Positions 1-8,665 of a stretch of DNA of 64,000 nt are shown in pieces (position 1 is the stretch's first letter; each line of letters opens with the position of its first letter). Made by a program: the position numbers and the translations under genes. Source of the DNA: Varibaculum cambriense (lineage in GTDB: Bacteria > Actinomycetota > Actinomycetes > Actinomycetales > Actinomycetaceae). The DNA is taken from assembly GCF_022133705.1 (NCBI RefSeq), contig NZ_JAKNHJ010000005.1, positions 1 to 64,000 of the forward strand, in the 5' to 3' direction. The notes beneath the pieces were generated by a model. It had not been told where the DNA came from, ran no database searches, and saw nothing but the letters and a program-made list of their open reading frames with translations.

Positions 1-195
1 AACAATCCTCTCAAAAAATCAAAAAAACCTAGGAACAAAACCTGGGACGCTTCAAGGGTGACTCGTTAGACGGCGCGCCCACAGTCGGGGCGGCATTTGG
101 GGTTAATACCCAGTACGCTTGATTATTGCTGCTGGGGCAATTGTTCTTCGTTTTTGGCTCAGTCTGGTTTTACTGTTTCGAGTTGGGTGAGGTCA

Positions 196-891
196 ATGGA
201 TGCTGTGGTTAAAGCGCAGAACTTGGTTGTGAGCTATGGCAAGCATGTTGCGCTACGTTTGGATGATTTTCGCATTGGCGCCGAGGCAGGAGTGGTGGGG
301 CTTTTTGGTCCGAACGGAGCCGGTAAAAGCACGTTGCTTCGCACGATTGTGGGGGATATTGCTAGGGTCCAGGGGAGAATCGTGGCTCCTCATCGTGTAG
401 CGGTGAGCTATCTTCCCGATGAGCCTTTTTTGTATCCGTGGTTGCGAGTATCGCAATGCGTTGATTTGTTTCGTAGCCGATACGATGATTTCAGAACTGG
501 TGCTTTTGAAGAGTTTCTTGAGGGGGCTTCTTTCTCGTCATTAGCCAAAGTAAGTGAGTTATCAAAAGGGATGAGTGAACGCCTTCATCTTGCGTTGATT
601 ATGTCTAGGGCTCCTAAGCTTTATGTGTTGGACGAGCCGCTGGCAGGGGTTGATCCGCTCACGAGGGATCATCTTCTTGCTCTGATCAAGAAATATCGTA
701 TTCCTAGCGCTCCGCTGTTGCTTAGTACCCACCTGATCAATGGCGTGGATTCTATTTTCGATGAGATTGTTCTTATTTCAGATGGGAAACTGCTGACTCA
801 TGATACTGCTAGCCATCTGCGAGATTTCGGCGATGGCGATTTAGAGCTGGCTTACAAGAGGAGCGTATCGAGCCATGTTAACAATGACTGA
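196..891 (+). CDS. ABC transporter ATP-binding protein
   Basis: This 231-residue protein is the nucleotide-binding subunit of an ABC transporter and would hydrolyse ATP at the inner face of the membrane. It has a Walker A (GPNGAGKST), an ABC signature in the form LSKGMSERL and a Walker B (LYVLDEPLAG) followed by an H-loop His (LLSTHL). The open frame extends upstream to 97, but the ATG at 196 follows a GTGAGG ribosome site and begins the usual beta-strand of the domain. The next gene overlaps it by 17 bp and encodes a membrane protein, so the two probably form an exporter of ABC-2 type. The substrate cannot be told from sequence. Confidence 0.9.
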   Translation: MDAVVKAQNLVVSYGKHVALRLDDFRIGAEAGVVGLFGPNGAGKSTLLRTIVGDIARVQGRIVAPHRVAVSYLPDEPFLYPWLRVSQCVDLFRSRYDDFRTGAFEEFLEGASFSSLAKVSELSKGMSERLHLALIMSRAPKLYVLDEPLAGVDPLTRDHLLALIKKYRIPSAPLLLSTHLINGVDSIFDEIVLISDGKLLTHDTASHLRDFGDGDLELAYKRSVSSHVNND

Positions 892-1621
892 TTTTCGTCT
901 TTTGGCAGCCAAACATGGGCGGGTCATGATTCCGTTAATCATGGTCATTATCGCTCTAGCAATCGTTCGAGTTGTGTCAGATGAGCTAGTGGTGCAGCAA
1001 ATATACGGTATTGGCGTTATGCTTCTCGAAATTGCGATAACGCTGTATGCGTTAGATGCTGTGCTTCGGCTCACTGGCGCTTGTGATGATCGTTTACTCT
1101 TGCTTTCTCCTTTGTCGCGCTGGCGTTTAGCTGTTTGCAATATGCTCGTGCTCTCCTTGTACCTCCTATGCAGCTATGGTGCTACGTTCCTACCATTAGC
1201 AAAGTCTTCATCGGTTGATGGGATGGTGCAGTTAGCTAATCTTCTCGGATATATCGTTTCGATATTCACTGGCCTTGGTTTGATGCTGCTCGTATCGTAC
1301 ACATTGAAAAATATTCGCACCCGTTTTCCTTATCTGTTATCGGCTTGGTTTGTTTTTTCGGTTACCATACTGCTCGCGGTGATTGCTTGTGTGCAGATAC
1401 TTAAAAAGGTTGCGCCAGAGGCTCAATGGCTATTAGGAGTGACCTCAAGCGACTCGATAGTCAACCTATATTCAGCTAGTCTCCCCGTCACTGTTATCGG
1501 GCTCGGGGATCAAGTGAACAGTGCTTTCTTCTTCATCGCGGCGAATATGCTCCTGGGAATCATTGTCTGGTTGAGCGCGTTCATGCTCTCCCGTCGAAAA
1601 AACAACTTCATACGGCTATAG
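875..1621 (+). CDS. ABC transporter permease-like membrane protein
   Basis: A 248-residue hydrophobic protein with about six predicted membrane segments, starting inside the end of the ATPase gene with an AGAGGAG ribosome site 11 bases upstream. It ends in a short basic tail (SRRKNN), as cytoplasmic C-termini often do. Its position makes it the likely membrane partner of the ATPase. Similar two-gene sets export peptides, lantibiotics or drugs, but nothing here fixes the cargo. The family call rests on topology and gene order, not on a motif. Confidence 0.7.
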   Translation: MLTMTDFRLLAAKHGRVMIPLIMVIIALAIVRVVSDELVVQQIYGIGVMLLEIAITLYALDAVLRLTGACDDRLLLLSPLSRWRLAVCNMLVLSLYLLCSYGATFLPLAKSSSVDGMVQLANLLGYIVSIFTGLGLMLLVSYTLKNIRTRFPYLLSAWFVFSVTILLAVIACVQILKKVAPEAQWLLGVTSSDSIVNLYSASLPVTVIGLGDQVNSAFFFIAANMLLGIIVWLSAFMLSRRKNNFIRL

Positions 1622-1820
1622 ACAAGCTAGTAGACGGGTAATACTCCGCTCTGCAAGACTTACCGGTAATACCCTGTTTGCTTCCAAGATTTTGCACGCG
1701 AGGGGCCGAGCCCGCTGTCCAGTGCATCATGTCGTAGAGATTCGACCATCCCTACCCAAGATGCTCGCGCTTGACTGACCTGCCATTTCGCCAACGATCA
1801 CTGTCAAGAGCGTAGATACG

Positions 1821-2147
1821 CTAGTAGCAAGGCTTGCACAAAGCCATCAAATTACCAAAGTCATGCGCGCCACCCCGGCTTAGTGGGAGGATGTGGTGGA
1901 CTTCCTGCGTTGGTGTGAGCCTGTCTTCTTTCTGGCGCTGCTCGCATAGCGGGTGTTCGGCGACATAGCGGGCGCGAATTCTCCACCACTGGCGTCCGTA
2001 GCGTTTGTTGATAGCTGGGTCGCACTCGTACTTGCGATAGTTGTGTTTGGCGAGTTTGGCGAGTTTGGCGTGCCCATCGCAATACCTGTCGTGCGTGAGG
2101 TGCGGGAATCCGTGATAGGAGCAGGGCGTTGCAGGCTTGCGCAGCAC
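1821..2147 (-). pseudogene. Decayed phage-type HNH endonuclease
   Basis: The 108-residue frame resembles the HNH nuclease that many actinobacterial phages carry next to terminase: an N-terminal Cys/His segment (YCDGH), a YGRQWWRIR helix, then EVHHILPLSRGG and NLMALCKPC. Two features suggest decay. The second Cys of the usual CxxC after HPL is Arg (HPLCEQRQ), and the frame stops right after CKPCY, where family members normally continue for about 10 residues. A short tandem DNA repeat encodes AKLAKLAK near residue 30. It is probably a relic of an older phage unrelated to the intact prophage downstream. Confidence 0.6.
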
Positions 2148-2238
2148 CGCCGATTCCCGCTAGCTCCACTTCGTTGGCGTAATCTCGTCAGGGATTAGTG
2201 GCACTAAATAGAAGCCCCTGGATAAACCGGAGGTTTGG

Positions 2239-2622
2239 TCACTCCACTACATTTCTGACCCAACGTACGAGCTCATCGTATCCAACAGCCCCATCCGCCA
2301 CACCCAGAATAGTCTCGAGAAATGAAGCATGATCAGGTTTGAAATCTATACCGGATACTCTGAGATATGTACCTAAGAGTGCGGCACCAGTTCTCTTGTT
2401 TCCATCTAGGAATGGGTGACCGGAGATAATTCCAAATGCATATCTGCACGCCTTCTCAACTGGGTCAGGGTACAAATGTTCATCACCAAAGGTCTGGAAA
2501 GGCTGTGCGAGCGCCGACTTTAAAATCCCCTCATCGCGAACTCCATCGAGTCCGCCGAACCGAACGATTGCCGCAGCATGAATAGCGAGGACATCCTGCT
2601 GCGAAAACGCAAATCCGTTCAT
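2239..2622 (-). CDS. doc: Doc-type toxin (Fic fold)
   Basis: A 127-residue protein with the Fic/Doc motif HPFLDGNKRTG (HxFx[D/E]GNKR) near residue 69. Doc toxins of this family phosphorylate elongation factor EF-Tu and stop translation. Length and motif spacing fit Doc rather than larger Fic AMP-transferases. Its ATG overlaps the TGA of the upstream antitoxin (ATGA), the usual translational coupling of a phd-doc operon. No obvious damage is seen. Confidence 0.88.
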   Translation of the reverse strand: MNGFAFSQQDVLAIHAAAIVRFGGLDGVRDEGILKSALAQPFQTFGDEHLYPDPVEKACRYAFGIISGHPFLDGNKRTGAALLGTYLRVSGIDFKPDHASFLETILGVADGAVGYDELVRWVRNVVE

Positions 2623-2831
2623 TTGGCCAGTTCTTGGAATACGTCGGCATATTCATCCATGAAATCGACTGCAACGTCGGCTACATCGGTCGCGCCGTGT
2701 GCCGGTTGGATAATTACCCACGGCCGATTATTCTTCAAAATGGTGAGGGGTTTCCCCGTCCTGTTCACTTCGGCCGTGACCCGGGAAAAATTATTTTTTG
2801 CTTCCGCTAGACCCATTGTAAATGCAGGCAT
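2619..2831 (-). CDS. phd: Phd/YefM-type antitoxin
   Basis: A short protein with the Phd/YefM opening pattern: SRVTAEVNRTGKPLTILKNNRPWVIIQP matches the DNA-binding N-domain, followed by an acidic helix (FMDEYADVF) that would clamp Doc. Three in-frame ATGs compete (2900, 2837, 2831). The AAGGGG ribosome site sits 7 bases from 2831, so that start is preferred (70 residues). As in other phd-doc pairs, the antitoxin would repress its own promoter, lying in the AT-rich stretch 2840-3000. It is translationally coupled to doc. Confidence 0.8.
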   Translation of the reverse strand: MPAFTMGLAEAKNNFSRVTAEVNRTGKPLTILKNNRPWVIIQPAHGATDVADVAVDFMDEYADVFQELAK

Positions 2832-2837
2832 CGACAT

Positions 2838-3225
2838 TCCCCTTCTTGACTTAGCAAAATTATGGCTAATATTTGATCCAGAGTCAATAGGTATTTGCAC
2901 CTCTCCGGCTTCGATGTGGCTGCTTGCCGCGCAGGATAAAAATAAATTAAAAAGGTTTCTCCTCTAGCGCTAGATGGTTTCGGTGGCGGTGCGCCATGGT
3001 GGGTGCGATTGCTATCGCAGGCATGACAAGGGAAAGGGAGGAAAAACTTATCCCCGCGCCTCAGGTGCGTAGGTCAAAAAACTCTACAATCCACATGCTT
3101 TCAGAGCATATTTAAAGTACCAGAACCTCTGAGCAAACCCCCAAAAACAACAAATTTATACACATAATTCAGCTATTGACTCTTTTTAGAAGACTTAAAA
3201 TGGGCGCTAGGAGAGGGGGCAGCTA
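2838..3225. other. Intergenic region, no gene seen
   Basis: About 390 bp of AT-rich DNA between the divergent phd and 3226 genes. It must hold both promoters. A TTGACT box lies at 3176-3181 and a TAAAAT box at 3196-3201, but their 14-bp spacing is short, so no promoter is claimed. No open frame has a ribosome site or a family resemblance. Confidence 0.5.
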
Positions 3226-3849
3226 ATGCGGTTTCATTCTTTGCAATTCCAGATCAAGGGATGGGCGGAGGATTTTCTTGCCAGTGATGGGCAAGACTTG
3301 GATATTGCGGACGAATTTGCGCGTCTTTCTCGTTCATTGGGGTTTGAGGGAGCTCCAGATAGCTATGCCGGATTATGGGCTACCCAGTTCGTCTACAACG
3401 ACTATTCCCTTCTCGAGGGTGACTTTTTAGCTAGAGGTTTATGTTTAGACTTGCTATGCGACAGTGATTCCCCCATCCCGTTTAGTGCGATTTTCTTATG
3501 CCTAGCAGAGACGCTCAAGCGAACAGCCAAGTGCACGGTAACGGAGCTAATTGTTGTATGGGAACCTTATTCAGTTAGGACGAAGATTCCTAAAGGAAAC
3601 GGTAAAGCGAATCTTGAAAGATATATCGCGCAAAATAGGGAAATTAATCCCCTCCCGATTGCCCAATGCGCAACAGTTAAATACGCATGCAAAGGTAAAC
3701 AGGCATCGGTTCTTGCATCTGGCGAAGTCCCCTTGTCGATGTCCTCATGCTACCTGCCCGAATTGGCTTTACCGTTTTCTGGAATCTGTTCACAGTGGGG
3801 AACTGAAATACTGCGCCATGCGGAAACGATTGAGATTACTGCCAGCTAG
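3226..3849 (+). CDS. Hypothetical protein, 207 aa
   Basis: I do not recognise this protein. It starts at an ATG behind a GGAGAGGGGG ribosome site and runs 207 residues without membrane segments or a signal peptide. It has several Cys (around residues 73, 78, 92, 103, 147, 154 and later), an N-terminal amphipathic stretch and a mixed alpha/beta look. Its neighbours, phd-doc and a divergent transporter, give no functional hint. Alternative frames across it lack ribosome sites. Confidence 0.6.
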   Translation: MRFHSLQFQIKGWAEDFLASDGQDLDIADEFARLSRSLGFEGAPDSYAGLWATQFVYNDYSLLEGDFLARGLCLDLLCDSDSPIPFSAIFLCLAETLKRTAKCTVTELIVVWEPYSVRTKIPKGNGKANLERYIAQNREINPLPIAQCATVKYACKGKQASVLASGEVPLSMSSCYLPELALPFSGICSQWGTEILRHAETIEITAS

Positions 3850-3927
3850 TGCGACCTATTTGGTGCCGCTGGAATTTTTGGGTATTGAACGAGGGCTCCC
3901 TTTCACTTACGCGTTTCCATCCGGATG

Positions 3928-4995
3928 TTAGTCAACTAAAAGGAGTACTGATCCCAACGGGACTGCCGCGATTAGGACACTCAGGATTATTCCGAGGACG
4001 AGGGCGCGCCCTCCGGACTTAAGCACGTTGCGTAGGTTCACTCCGGCTCCCATCGCGCCCATCGCTACCGTCAGGAACAGGGTAGCAGCCGTGCCCCCTA
4101 GGGTGCTGAAATTATTATTGACAGTGGGGACGCTGGCAAACACCGAGGCTAGCGCTACTGCCATCAGGAATCCCACAACGAATCCGGGAATTAGAGGTGG
4201 ACGCTTGCCAGAGCTGGCTTTTTGTGCCTGTTCGTGGCGTACTTGCACTACGCGTCGCTCAATGATTCCCACAATCGCCACTACGATCGCTAGGCAGGCC
4301 ACGCGTCCCAGTTTGGTGGCGGTAGCCAAATCAGAGATTGCCGGATCGTAAATGTTTGCGGCCGCCACTACCTGGCCGACCTCGTGAATAGAAGCTCCCA
4401 GCCAGACGGCTGCTTGGGTGGGGGATAACCCCAGCCCGTGGGCGGCAGCCGGTAAAGCAACGAGGGAGAGCGTCCCGAATAGGGTAACGCACGCAATAGC
4501 AGTCGCGACCGCATCATCGGCATCCTCGCGGTTGCGGGCAGAAACCACCGGGGAGATCCCCGCAACGGCAGAAGCCCCGCAAATAGCGGTGCCGGAGGTG
4601 GTGAGAATCCCGGTGGCGTGACTGACCCGCATCAAGTAAGTCAACAGGTAACCCGCCACCATAGTGACTGCCACCGCGCAGATGATGGTCGCGATGGTAC
4701 CGGCACCGAGTGCAGCGATAGCCGGTAGCGACAGTCGAAAACCAAGGAGCACCACCCCGGAGCGCAGAATAGTCTTCGCGGAAAAACCGATACCGGGTTC
4801 GCAGACAACAGGAATCAACTTCGTGTTGCGGACGGCTATTCCCAGTAGGATTGCTACCAGCATCGATGACAGCAGGGGAATAAACAGGTTAATTAGCCAA
4901 GCGATTCCGGCAATCACACACGCGTACGCTATGCCTGGTAGTAGCCGTTTTAAATTATTCAAAAAAATCACTTGCCATATATACCACAAGGCCAA
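3928..4995 (-). CDS. YeiH/UPF0324-family membrane transporter
   Basis: A 355-residue protein with about ten membrane segments and the family hallmark TSGTAICGASAVAGISPV in its middle, followed by IHEVGQVVAA. These mark the YeiH (UPF0324) family, often annotated as putative sulfate exporters. The substrate is not firmly established in most bacteria. The gene stands alone on the minus strand. The start shown may be a few codons too long, because a second hydrophobic start region begins near residue 13 (NNLKRLLPG). Confidence 0.82.
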   Translation of the reverse strand: MALWYIWQVIFLNNLKRLLPGIAYACVIAGIAWLINLFIPLLSSMLVAILLGIAVRNTKLIPVVCEPGIGFSAKTILRSGVVLLGFRLSLPAIAALGAGTIATIICAVAVTMVAGYLLTYLMRVSHATGILTTSGTAICGASAVAGISPVVSARNREDADDAVATAIACVTLFGTLSLVALPAAAHGLGLSPTQAAVWLGASIHEVGQVVAAANIYDPAISDLATATKLGRVACLAIVVAIVGIIERRVVQVRHEQAQKASSGKRPPLIPGFVVGFLMAVALASVFASVPTVNNNFSTLGGTAATLFLTVAMGAMGAGVNLRNVLKSGGRALVLGIILSVLIAAVPLGSVLLLVD

Positions 4996-5067
4996 GACGG
5001 TTAAGCAACGAGAACGCTAAAGTTGCCTGTCTAGTGCCTTACTGATTGCCTGGTAACTACTTCGAAC

Positions 5068-6111
5068 TTAGTCAGGTATTACCGCAATTTTTACGCCGAT
5101 GCGATCGTGTACTGCCTGATACGCTTCGTGCACTTGTGAAAGCGGGAAGGTGTGGGTCACGATTTCCTCCACATATATAGCCCCCGCTTCGAGCACTTGA
5201 ATCGCCCGTTTTACATCCCGACGGCGAGCATTGGAACCCCCGGTAACCTGCAATTCTTTATAGTGAATCAGGTTAGGTTCCATTTGAGTCATCGAACCCT
5301 TCGGGAATCCCGCGAAGTAGTTTACTCGTCCCCCATCCCGGGCAAGCTCTAAGGCGTCTTGAGCGAGTTCGGAGGCACCGATGCACACAATTACTACATC
5401 GGCTCCCGCACCGTTGGTTACCTCCTTGACCCGATCCTCAAGTTCTTCAGGGCTGACCCCAATCGCGCCTAGCCGGTCTGCCACTTGGCGCCGCCCAGGG
5501 GAACGGTTAGATACGAATACCTGTCTAGCCCCACTGGCCAGTGCTAGTTGCGCGTGGATTAGTCCGATCGGGCCGGCTCCCAGAACAGCTACTACCTCCC
5601 CAAGATTAACTTTGAATTGATCGAGGCCGTTTAAGCAGCAAGAGATAGGTTCGGCTAGACAAAGAGCTTTGGGGTCAAGCTCTTTACTAGTTGTGATTAG
5701 GTTGCCTCTACGTAGGGCGCGTTCCGGCACCAGCAGGTATTCCTGGAGACCCCCATCGATGGCGTAGCCAAACAGCTCTAGATTTGAGCAAAGGTGTTCA
5801 CGATCTTGTAGACAGTTGGGGCAGGAACCGCACGATACCACGATCGATACTGTCGCCTGTTGCCCAATGCGCAAGTCGGGTTGAATCTGCTCGACGCCCT
5901 CGCCGATTTCCACGATCCTGCCTGCAATCTCGTGCCCGGGAACCGTACCATAGGAGATCCCTGAAGTTTTCGCCCCGGTATAGAGGCGATAGTCGGTGCC
6001 GCACATGGTGTTGGCCTCGATTTTCAGTAAGACCTCATTTTTGCCCGGGGTTGGTTTTTCCTTTTCGACCAGCCGTAGATCTTCCGGTGCATTCAAAGTT
6101 GCTGCCCGCAT
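5068..6111 (-). CDS. Zinc-dependent medium-chain alcohol dehydrogenase
   Basis: A 347-residue medium-chain dehydrogenase. The catalytic zinc ligands are in MCGTDYRLY and GHEIAG, the structural zinc site is the four-Cys lobe CGSCPNCLQDREHLC, and the NAD(P) Rossmann motif is VLGAGPIGL. The sequence is closest in style to sugar-alcohol dehydrogenases (sorbitol or galactitol-phosphate type), so a polyol or threonine-like substrate is more likely than ethanol. The ATG at 6111 is chosen because AGGAGAGGAGAAG lies just before it. No sugar-phosphotransferase genes are adjacent. Confidence 0.88.
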   Translation of the reverse strand: MRAATLNAPEDLRLVEKEKPTPGKNEVLLKIEANTMCGTDYRLYTGAKTSGISYGTVPGHEIAGRIVEIGEGVEQIQPDLRIGQQATVSIVVSCGSCPNCLQDREHLCSNLELFGYAIDGGLQEYLLVPERALRRGNLITTSKELDPKALCLAEPISCCLNGLDQFKVNLGEVVAVLGAGPIGLIHAQLALASGARQVFVSNRSPGRRQVADRLGAIGVSPEELEDRVKEVTNGAGADVVIVCIGASELAQDALELARDGGRVNYFAGFPKGSMTQMEPNLIHYKELQVTGGSNARRRDVKRAIQVLEAGAIYVEEIVTHTFPLSQVHEAYQAVHDRIGVKIAVIPD

Positions 6112-6428
6112 GACTTCTCCTCTCCTTAAAGACATTTCGGAACCGCGCCCAAAAGTAACGTGAAGAAAGTAGCGCGTGGATCAGGGGCTCTGATGCCCAG
6201 TGAGTCTAGTGTCTCACGAATCTAGTAGCGACCACTGTCATCAGTAACCGTAAATTGGTTCCTCACCCGTCACGTGAATAGTTCTTCCAGTCTTAAATAA
6301 CTGGAGAGATTAGTGGTCGAAGAAGGATATTAGGCTTTCGACTCACCTTGCGAAGATGGCTCCTTCTGTGCGGTCGCCTAGCGGTAATCAAAGACATTTC
6401 CCTGGGATCCGGCGAGTGATCTTCCTAA
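6112..6428. other. Intergenic region, no intact gene seen
   Basis: Roughly 320 bp with stop codons in all frames and no ribosome site followed by a plausible coding stretch. Because a sortase-type tail follows directly, this may be decayed coding DNA of a lost surface protein. Confidence 0.4.
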
Positions 6429-6692
6429 GCGAGGTGTCAGGAATGTGAACTGCCAATAAAAGTTAGGTACGCCGCTAGGTTGAATCCGCTGGAAGTTACT
6501 TTAACTGGTACCTGGGAGAAACCCGTTACCACCAGCAAGATTAAAACTGCTGATTCCGAAAAGACTCCCACGCCGAAAGCTAGCCCCAAAGAAGAAATGG
6601 TAAATACCGGCTCCTCGCCCTTAGAGCTGCTGTTACTTGCAGGAGCCAGCAGTGTTCTAGGTGCGTTAGTGCTGCTACGACGCCGGGCGTAA
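6429..6692 (+). pseudogene. C-terminal remnant of a sortase-anchored surface protein
   Basis: The reading frame after the TAA at 6426 ends in a Thr/Pro/Lys-rich spacer (KTPTPKASPKEE), then MVNTG, a 20-residue hydrophobic stretch and the basic end LLRRRA. That is the layout of a cell-wall sorting signal (LPXTG-like motif, membrane segment, positive tail). There is no signal peptide, only TTG as a start and no ribosome site, so the piece cannot work as a surface protein alone. It is most likely the 3' end of a deleted gene. A short independent protein starting at the TTG at 6480 is the alternative. Confidence 0.55.
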
Positions 6693-6921
6693 CGCGAGTA
6701 TGAGGTTTTGGCTGGAGGGCGGGTGTATGTGGTACCGCCGCGAAGCGTTTAATGCGGCTTGTGTTGTAGCTGCTGCAGCATTTCTGATTAGCTCAACGCC
6801 TGACGATAGCTTCACCCCGAGGAGTGTAACGTTTAGTTCTTGAAAACTTTGTAACTGTATTTTCTGAAAGGCTGATTTTCAGATTTCCTCAGACTAGACT
6901 CCAGACTGATTAGATAGTCTC

Positions 6922-7899
6922 ATGGTGAAAAAAGATCGCTTGGGAATGACCCGCAGGGATCATCAATCCCTGGATGTGGCAAAGCTCTACTATAGCGGCC
7001 TATCTCAGAGTGAAATCGCTAATATACTGCATGTTTCGCGACCAAATATCTCCAAATTGCTCACTCATGCGAAGGCGCGCGGGTTCGTGAAAATTCGAAT
7101 AGATGATCCACGAGAGCAAGACAGAGAGCTCATCGATTCTTTACGGTCTGCTTTTTCACTTGACGAGGTACGTTTAGTGTCTCCACCTAGAAGACGCGAC
7201 ATTGATATTCGCAAGGCTCTGGGACAGGCGGGGGCAGACCTTTTTATGGGGATGGTGCGTGATGGAGACGCCGTTGGAGTTTACTGGTCTCGAACCATTC
7301 AGGCATTGACTGCGAGCTTACAGCGGAAATCTTTACAGCGGGTCGATGTAGTCCAGGTCGGTGGCAATCTAAGGATGCCGTCCCTGGATTTATCCACTCT
7401 AACCAGTTTCCGGGAGTTACGAGAATCTCTGCAGGCCAAGGTGCACATGATAGGGCATCCAATCGTGTTGGAATCGGCAGGTGCGAAGCTAGCGATTGAA
7501 CGAGAAGAGAGTGTCAGTAGGGTTATGGCACTTGCGCGCCGAGCACGTATCGTGCTTTATTCGGTCGGCTCAGTTAGTTCCGTGGCAACTCTGCTGCATA
7601 GTCCGCTCATTAATGAGGACGAAAGAGAATTCTTGATCGAACATTCGGTGGGGGAAATATGTGCGCACTTCATCGATGAAGACGGCAGGGTCTGTCTGCC
7701 GGATCTTAACAACCGCACTTTGGGAATTTCCTTGCCGGATTTACGGCGTAACGAGCAAAAGATCCTGGTAGCCGGAGGATCCGATAAGTTGCAAGTAGTC
7801 TATGCGGCATTGCTACGTGGTTATGCTAACCGGTTAGTTATAGATACGGTAACGGCTCGTAAGCTACACGCCTTGACGAAAAAGAAACAAAGCAAATAG
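6922..7899 (+). CDS. deoR: SorC-family sugar-responsive regulator of the deoxyribose operon
   Basis: A 325-residue regulator with an N-terminal helix-turn-helix (SQSEIANILHVSRPNISKLLTHAKARG, about residues 32-58) and a SorC-type sugar-phosphate-binding domain (GDAVGVYWSRTIQAL, LYSVGSVSS, VAGGSDKL). In Bacillus subtilis the SorC-family DeoR controls dra-nupC-pdp and responds to deoxyribose-5-phosphate. Gene order with deoC here suggests the same job. It stands 112 bp before deoC in the same direction, with a perfect palindrome between them. The symbol is by analogy. The gene lacks a clear ribosome site, so it may be leaderless. Confidence 0.82.
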   Translation: MVKKDRLGMTRRDHQSLDVAKLYYSGLSQSEIANILHVSRPNISKLLTHAKARGFVKIRIDDPREQDRELIDSLRSAFSLDEVRLVSPPRRRDIDIRKALGQAGADLFMGMVRDGDAVGVYWSRTIQALTASLQRKSLQRVDVVQVGGNLRMPSLDLSTLTSFRELRESLQAKVHMIGHPIVLESAGAKLAIEREESVSRVMALARRARIVLYSVGSVSSVATLLHSPLINEDEREFLIEHSVGEICAHFIDEDGRVCLPDLNNRTLGISLPDLRRNEQKILVAGGSDKLQVVYAALLRGYANRLVIDTVTARKLHALTKKKQSK

Positions 7900-7905
7900 C
7901 CAAAA

Positions 7906-7921
7906 TGGCACATATGTGCCA
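7906..7921. promoter_or_regulatory. Palindromic operator candidate upstream of deoC
   Basis: A perfect 16-bp palindrome, TGGCACATATGTGCCA, begins 6 bp after the regulator stop codon and lies about 90 bp before the deoC start. A smaller GCCAAAATGGC inverted repeat overlaps its left edge. Position between a SorC regulator and its likely targets makes it the best candidate binding site. Confidence 0.55.
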
Positions 7922-8011
7922 AAAATTCGTTCTGTAGGCTGGGGCAGCAAAGTAGCGTGAGACCAGTGACAAGTCAGCCAAGACTTGCATGAAGTCGAAG
8001 GAGACGTAGAC

Positions 8012-8665
8012 ATGACCAATAAAGCAAAACTAATTGATCATACCCTGCTTGCGCCAGATGCAACAGGTGAAGCGGTAAAAAAGCTTTGCGAAGAGGCTAA
8101 AACCGCAGGATTCTGGTCGGTGTGTGTAAGCCCCAATAGGGTTTCGCTGGCGAAGCGTGAGCTTTCCGGTAGTGATATTAAAGTATGTACAGTAATCGGA
8201 TTTCCTTCTGGTGCGCATTGCACAGAGGTGAAAAAATTTGAGACTGCCCATGCCGTTGCAGACGGAGCGCAAGAAGTCGACATGGTAATAGACCTGGGGG
8301 CAGTCAAAGATGGGAATTGGCGCGCAGTTCAGCTGGACATTGCTGGTGTTGTCCAAGCAGCTGGTACTGGGGTTCTAGTGAAGGTCATCTTGGAAACCTG
8401 CCTGCTAACGGATGAAGAAATCGTGAATGCATGCGAATGCGCACAACAGGCTGGCGCAGATTTTGTAAAAACTTCTACAGGTTTTTCACAATCAGGTGCA
8501 AGTGCGCATGCGGTGGAGCTTATGCGTAAAACTGTTGGCTCGAATATGGGAGTTAAAGCATCTGGCGGGATTCGAACCGCTGCCGTCATGGACGAAATGA
8601 TCGCCGCAGGAGCTAACCGTATTGGTGCCTCTGCCGGAATGAAACTGTTGGGGGGGAACAAATGA
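8012..8665 (+). CDS. deoC: Deoxyribose-phosphate aldolase
   Basis: DeoC cleaves 2-deoxy-D-ribose-5-phosphate to glyceraldehyde-3-phosphate and acetaldehyde in the cytosol. The 217-residue protein has the family opening LIDHTLL, the conserved KVILETCLL strand, the Schiff-base lysine in FVKTSTGF and the second active-site lysine in VKASGGIRT. Length matches the family. The ATG at 8012 follows AAGGAG by 8 bases; the upstream ATG at 7990 would add an unconserved extension. Its stop overlaps the start of the permease gene by ATGA, so the operon is translationally coupled. Confidence 0.95.
   Translation: MTNKAKLIDHTLLAPDATGEAVKKLCEEAKTAGFWSVCVSPNRVSLAKRELSGSDIKVCTVIGFPSGAHCTEVKKFETAHAVADGAQEVDMVIDLGAVKDGNWRAVQLDIAGVVQAAGTGVLVKVILETCLLTDEEIVNACECAQQAGADFVKTSTGFSQSGASAHAVELMRKTVGSNMGVKASGGIRTAAVMDEMIAAGANRIGASAGMKLLGGNK

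Noticed and set aside
3176-3201. Promoter upstream of the 3226 gene
   Set aside because: The -35 and -10-like boxes are only 14 bp apart.
3551-3931. 126-codon frame overlapping the 3226 gene
   Set aside because: It overlaps the better-started 207-residue frame and has no ribosome site.
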